In this document: piece by piece, positions 7,796 through 10,000 of the stretch
Position numbering within the stretch: the stretch's first letter is position 1
How the letters are laid out: each line of letters opens with the position of its first letter
From: Owenia fusiformis
Lineage: Eukaryota > Annelida > Polychaeta > Sabellida > Oweniidae
Assembly: GCA_903813345.2 (NCBI GenBank)
Contig: CAIIXF020000474.1
Location: 1-10,000 of the forward strand
Direction: 5' to 3'
Length of the DNA stretch: 10,000 nucleotides
Program-made: the position numbers and the translations under genes
Notes under the pieces: generated by a model
The model's database searches: none
What the model saw: the letters and a program-made list of their open reading frames with translations, nothing else
Told to the model about the DNA's origin: nothing

Positions 7796-8253
7796 TTTGC
7801 TTTCTTGGCGGCGTCTGTTATTTCGTCGCCATCTTTGTTACGGAGCACGCTGATACCTGATGCATCTTTGCGTTTAGACTTTATGTAGCTCCAGAAGCGT
7901 TTGGTAATGCCTTTGTGCTGAACATTCTCATTTATGATTTCGCTTTCATCAATGTCGAGCAGATCGTTTATGTAGCGTTGATGTTCTTTACGAATTTCAC
8001 TATGGATTAATTTCCGTAGTGATTTGTATTTATGCCAATGATGAGGTTCATTTGAACGTTTGGCAACATTATATCGTTTTTGTTTCTGTCGGATCATTCT
8101 CAGTATCCTGGTGGTAATCCAGGGTACTTTGAATTTGCCGCTAAGAGTTTTACTTGGAATATGCCCATTGATTGACGATATTAATGTAGATTTGAAGGAG
8201 GACCAGTTGTCTTCAACTGATCTACCGAGATCCTTTCTGCGAGGTTTGGGCAT
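7069..8253 (-). pseudogene. Chimeric 394-codon frame joining two retrotransposons
   Basis: Residues about 10-149 are the basic linker between endonuclease and RT of the outer element (NWSSFKSTLISSINGHIPSK, KVPWITTRILRMIRQKQKR, FWSYIKSKRKD, DGDEITDAA). Residues 150-153 (KKAN) are encoded by the target-site duplication. Residues 154-394 come from the nested element: an RT C-terminal region, then C316-x-C318-x8-H327-x4-C332, a CCHC-like zinc-binding motif common at the end of some non-LTR polyproteins. The join is in frame and free of stops. The first ATG (8251-8253) falls in endonuclease sequence read out of its own frame, so it is not a natural start. No catalytic domain is present. It is best read as a fortuitous fusion, not a gene. 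Confidence 0.85.
7796..7806. repeat. Target-site duplication, right copy
   Basis: tttgctttctt is the 5'-side copy of the 11-bp duplication around the nested element (partner 6933-6943). The adjoining ctgca at 7791-7795 already belongs to the insert. Confidence 0.8.
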
Positions 8254-8466
8254 GTAGTGAATACTAAGTCAAGGATGTTATTTTGTCTAGTTGGTTCCTT
8301 GACTAGTTGGGTTAAGCCATGATCATCAGTTATTGTAATCATCGTCACATTAAGATCATTAGAATATTGAGAATTAGGCCTTATAGTTCCATTCTCCCAA
8401 ATCGATGTCTGGTAAGTTGAAGTCACCAAATAAGAAGATGTTCTTCATATGTGAGAAGATGTTGTT
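8226..8466 (-). pseudogene. Endonuclease-domain fragment of the outer element
   Basis: On the minus strand NIFLFGDFNLPDID (about 8441-8400) gives the GDFN motif of apurinic-type endonucleases of non-LTR elements. One extra T in the run near 8399 shifts the frame, and the reading resumes as WENGTIRPN, then LVKEPTRQNNILDLVFTTCPN, the next conserved block. The final block with the catalytic SDH is absent: near 8225 the sequence jumps to the linker (SVEDNWSSF) in another frame, so an internal deletion removed it. Everything upstream of the GDFN region is also missing, because the element is truncated at 8466. Confidence 0.8.
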
Positions 8467-8918
8467 CACTCTTCTTTATTGGTTATAATGAAATATTTTG
8501 ACAGATATATATATGAATATTATCAGTAAGCATTGATAAAATATAAACTTGTCAAATTTTATTGAAAAGAAGTAGTGAATAAGGGAAATGTTTGTTATTT
8601 TGACGTTAATTTGGGTATAATTTTATCAAAAGATGGCGCTATTAAAGCAATTTCTTATGTTTATACTTAATAAAAAATTTATTTGGTAGGACCATTTTTA
8701 AATAATATCTGAAGACACTAATTTATCACATTTTATTGAAATAAAGGCAGTAAAAAAATTATCAAAAATATACATATTTGACGATAATTTTAGCGGCCAT
8801 CTTGAATTTTCACCATGAAGGAGTGCGATTCGCGCTTGGCAATGCGGATCAAAATTTGTAGAATGTCCATATTAGTCTGTGTGCCGAAAATCTAAGAATA
8901 TATGTGATCGTGAACTAT
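8467..8918 (+). repeat. Tandem repeat unit 2, right part (copy C)
   Basis: This continues unit 2 after the retrotransposon: cactcttctttattgg at 8467 equals 4446 in unit 1, and the match runs to gccgaaaatctaa (8895). Past that point copy C shares atatgtgatcgtgaactat with copy A but not with the unit 1/unit 2 junction, so A and C keep an outer end of the family that the tandem junction lacks. The 103-bp core is at 8793-8895, with GCGGCCATCTT at 8793-8803. Confidence 0.85.
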
Positions 8919-9370
8919 CACCATGTTAGAAACCCATTAGTGATTTGATTATTTCACAAAATTTATTTAGATATTTGGAAAAATGAATCATGGTTTTAAA
9001 AGAGAAACTTTTAGTTTTGCACTCTGTTAAATGCACTTTGTATAATTCTGATTAGACAAGCATTGTACCATATATATACACTCCCCTCCATTAGTTAGGC
9101 AACCTTAGCTCCCCCATTGTACTACGTGTTAAAGCCGCTTTACCTTTGATTTTTTGTTTACTTAACCTACGGTGAAAATACTGTGACAAAATTGTGAGTT
9201 TCATTTTTGTTTTATTTTGAACTTTTATATGTGGAGTCAGTCGACTCTTTCAGAGAGTTTGATGGCTCAAATGTGTACATGCAGAATGTCACGTAGGCAC
9301 TGGGATGTTTACTGATCAGCAGACTGTAGTGGAATAAATTAGAATAATAAGTACCCAGCAACAGGTGATC
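8919..9370. other. Non-coding stretch before a candidate promoter
   Basis: No reading frame or known repeat is seen. Weak similarity to the flank of copy A may continue for a few tens of bases after 8918. An imperfect palindrome gagtc-agtc-gactc lies near 9234-9247. Confidence 0.45.
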
Positions 9371-9796
9371 AGCCAATCAGATTCTTTTATTTGAATTTCC
9401 CTCCAACTTAAGTTGTAGTTTTCCCATGATGCAACTTGAGGTGTCTGGATTTTATCTTTGCAATTAACCACGTGAATCAGAGTAAACCAAGATCTTGAAG
9501 ATACAACACCTCGTCAGTTTGGATTTATGTATGTGCAAGCGTGTTTTATTTAATCTGTGGACTTATTAGAGCATTATTTTGGATATATTGGATTAGATGC
9601 AGTAATCGTTATATGCAGATTGTATTCGTTGCGACTATTGAAGAAACTACAAGACAACAGCCAGTGTTTTGGTGAGTTAGCCATTTTCTTGATTGAGGTT
9701 GGCATAAAATGGGTAATTAGCTGTCCGCCATCTTGCTTTCTTGTTCCCACAATTCCCGGCGGTCGGCCATCTTTGATTTTGAAGGAAGTGACGTCA
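9371..9796 (+). promoter_or_regulatory. Candidate TATA-less promoter region of a host gene
   Basis: Several motifs typical of animal promoters fall within 430 bp: agCCAATcag at 9371-9380 (full NF-Y-type CCAAT box), cccatgatgc at 9423-9432 (ZNF143/Staf-like core), CACGTG at 9469-9474 (E-box), ccgccatcttg near 9724-9734 and ggccatctttg near 9764-9774 (YY1-like), and GGAAGTGACGTCA near 9784-9796, which holds a perfect CRE (9789-9796). A perfect palindrome caacttaagttg lies near 9403-9414. Single motifs occur by chance; the density is what is suggestive. If real, transcription would run rightwards out of the window. Confidence 0.35.
9666..9679 (+). other. Possible 5' splice site of a non-coding first exon
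   Basis: ttttg|gtgagt places a strong donor consensus with GT at 9672-9673, inside the promoter-like region. An 81-codon open frame crosses it but lacks an ATG at its listed start and shows no domain, so the exon, if real, is probably untranslated. Confidence 0.25.
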
Positions 9797-10000
9797 TTTT
9801 GAGAAGTTTTGAGCTCCAGATTCTCTGAGTAGATTTGGCTCTGTCTAATCTCATTTCTTTGATCGATATTCGTGAGTCATTCTGCTCTGAGTATTAGTGG
9901 CTCCTAGTCATTACCCCTCCAAGCTATAAATGCTCCTACTTTGTCGAGGCGATCTGACTCTCACCCAGGGTTGTATGTTGAGGAAGGTTTACTCTCATCA
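9797..10000. other. Right edge, no gene seen
   Basis: No frame or domain is visible. tataaa at 9925-9930 is TATA-like but isolated. If the upstream promoter call is right, this would be first-intron sequence. Confidence 0.35.

Larger units (their letters stand above)
4995..8466 (-). mobile_element. 5'-truncated non-LTR retrotransposon (CR1/L2/Jockey type), inactive
   Basis: Read on the minus strand, the order is: the end of an apurinic-type endonuclease domain (8466 to about 8226), a basic linker (about 8225-7799), reverse transcriptase (6943-5311, in pieces), a 3' untranslated region and a short tandem-repeat tail, (ACATAG)n, at 5011-4995. A hexamer tail instead of poly(A) fits the CR1/L2-like groups. 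It is inserted in repeat unit 2, and unit 1 supplies the empty-site sequence; the overlap at the target is at most about 2 bp (ca). Lesions are: truncation inside the endonuclease, a frameshift near 8399, an internal deletion near 8225, a nested element (6944-7795), a frameshift near 6762, a short frame-shifting deletion near 6645 and a TAA at 6427-6429. It cannot move by itself. The exact clade needs a tree. Confidence 0.88.

Noticed and set aside
8060-8257. 65-codon plus-strand frame
   Set aside because: It is antisense to the outer element's linker region, whose minus-strand reading has clear retrotransposon blocks.
9557-9802. 81-codon plus-strand frame as a gene
   Set aside because: Its start is not an ATG, it shows no domain, and it runs through a strong splice donor and YY1/CRE-like motifs, so regulatory sequence is more likely.

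Overview
The window looks like AT-rich, gene-poor DNA from an animal genome, most likely an invertebrate. It holds remnants of animal-type non-LTR retrotransposons, long non-coding stretches and diverged dispersed repeats. There are no operons and no bacterial-style gene packing. I cannot name a species from the sequence. No intact host gene is visible, and almost everything recognisable is mobile-element debris.

Layout. 1-975 is non-coding, with a degenerate repeat of about 52 bp built on short palindromes (619-797) and a weak tRNA-like SINE candidate (about 227-275). 976-1645 is a minus-strand copy (A) of a dispersed repeat that recurs twice later. 1700-2776 is a minus-strand mosaic of two decayed repeat-borne proteins: a cysteine-rich C-terminal fragment and a fragment with PD-(D/E)xK-nuclease-like spacing. 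It carries a 51-52 bp direct repeat at both ends. 2777-4231 holds nothing recognisable.

4318-8918 is a layered structure. A tandem pair of repeat units with a 547-bp period (4318-4864, and 4865-4994 continuing at 8467-8918) was split by a 3.47-kb, 5'-truncated, minus-strand non-LTR retrotransposon of CR1/L2/Jockey type (4995-8466). That element was in turn invaded by an 852-bp, 5'-truncated piece of a different non-LTR element (6944-7795), with an 11-bp target-site duplication and an A-rich tail. The nested insertion fuses the two elements in frame into a chimeric 394-codon reading frame. The outer element is dead: it has lost most of its endonuclease and carries frameshifts, an internal deletion and an in-frame TAA. 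Its reverse transcriptase core (palm motifs A to C, with FADD) remains open for 368 codons.

All three copies of the dispersed repeat keep a 103-bp core (98/103 and 94/103 identities to copy C by my count) that contains a YY1-like AAGATGGCCGC motif, while the flanks are much more diverged. 9371-9796 carries a cluster of promoter-type motifs (CCAAT, ZNF143-like, E-box, two YY1-like sites, a full CRE) and a strong splice-donor sequence. It may be the 5' end of a plus-strand host gene that runs off the right edge.
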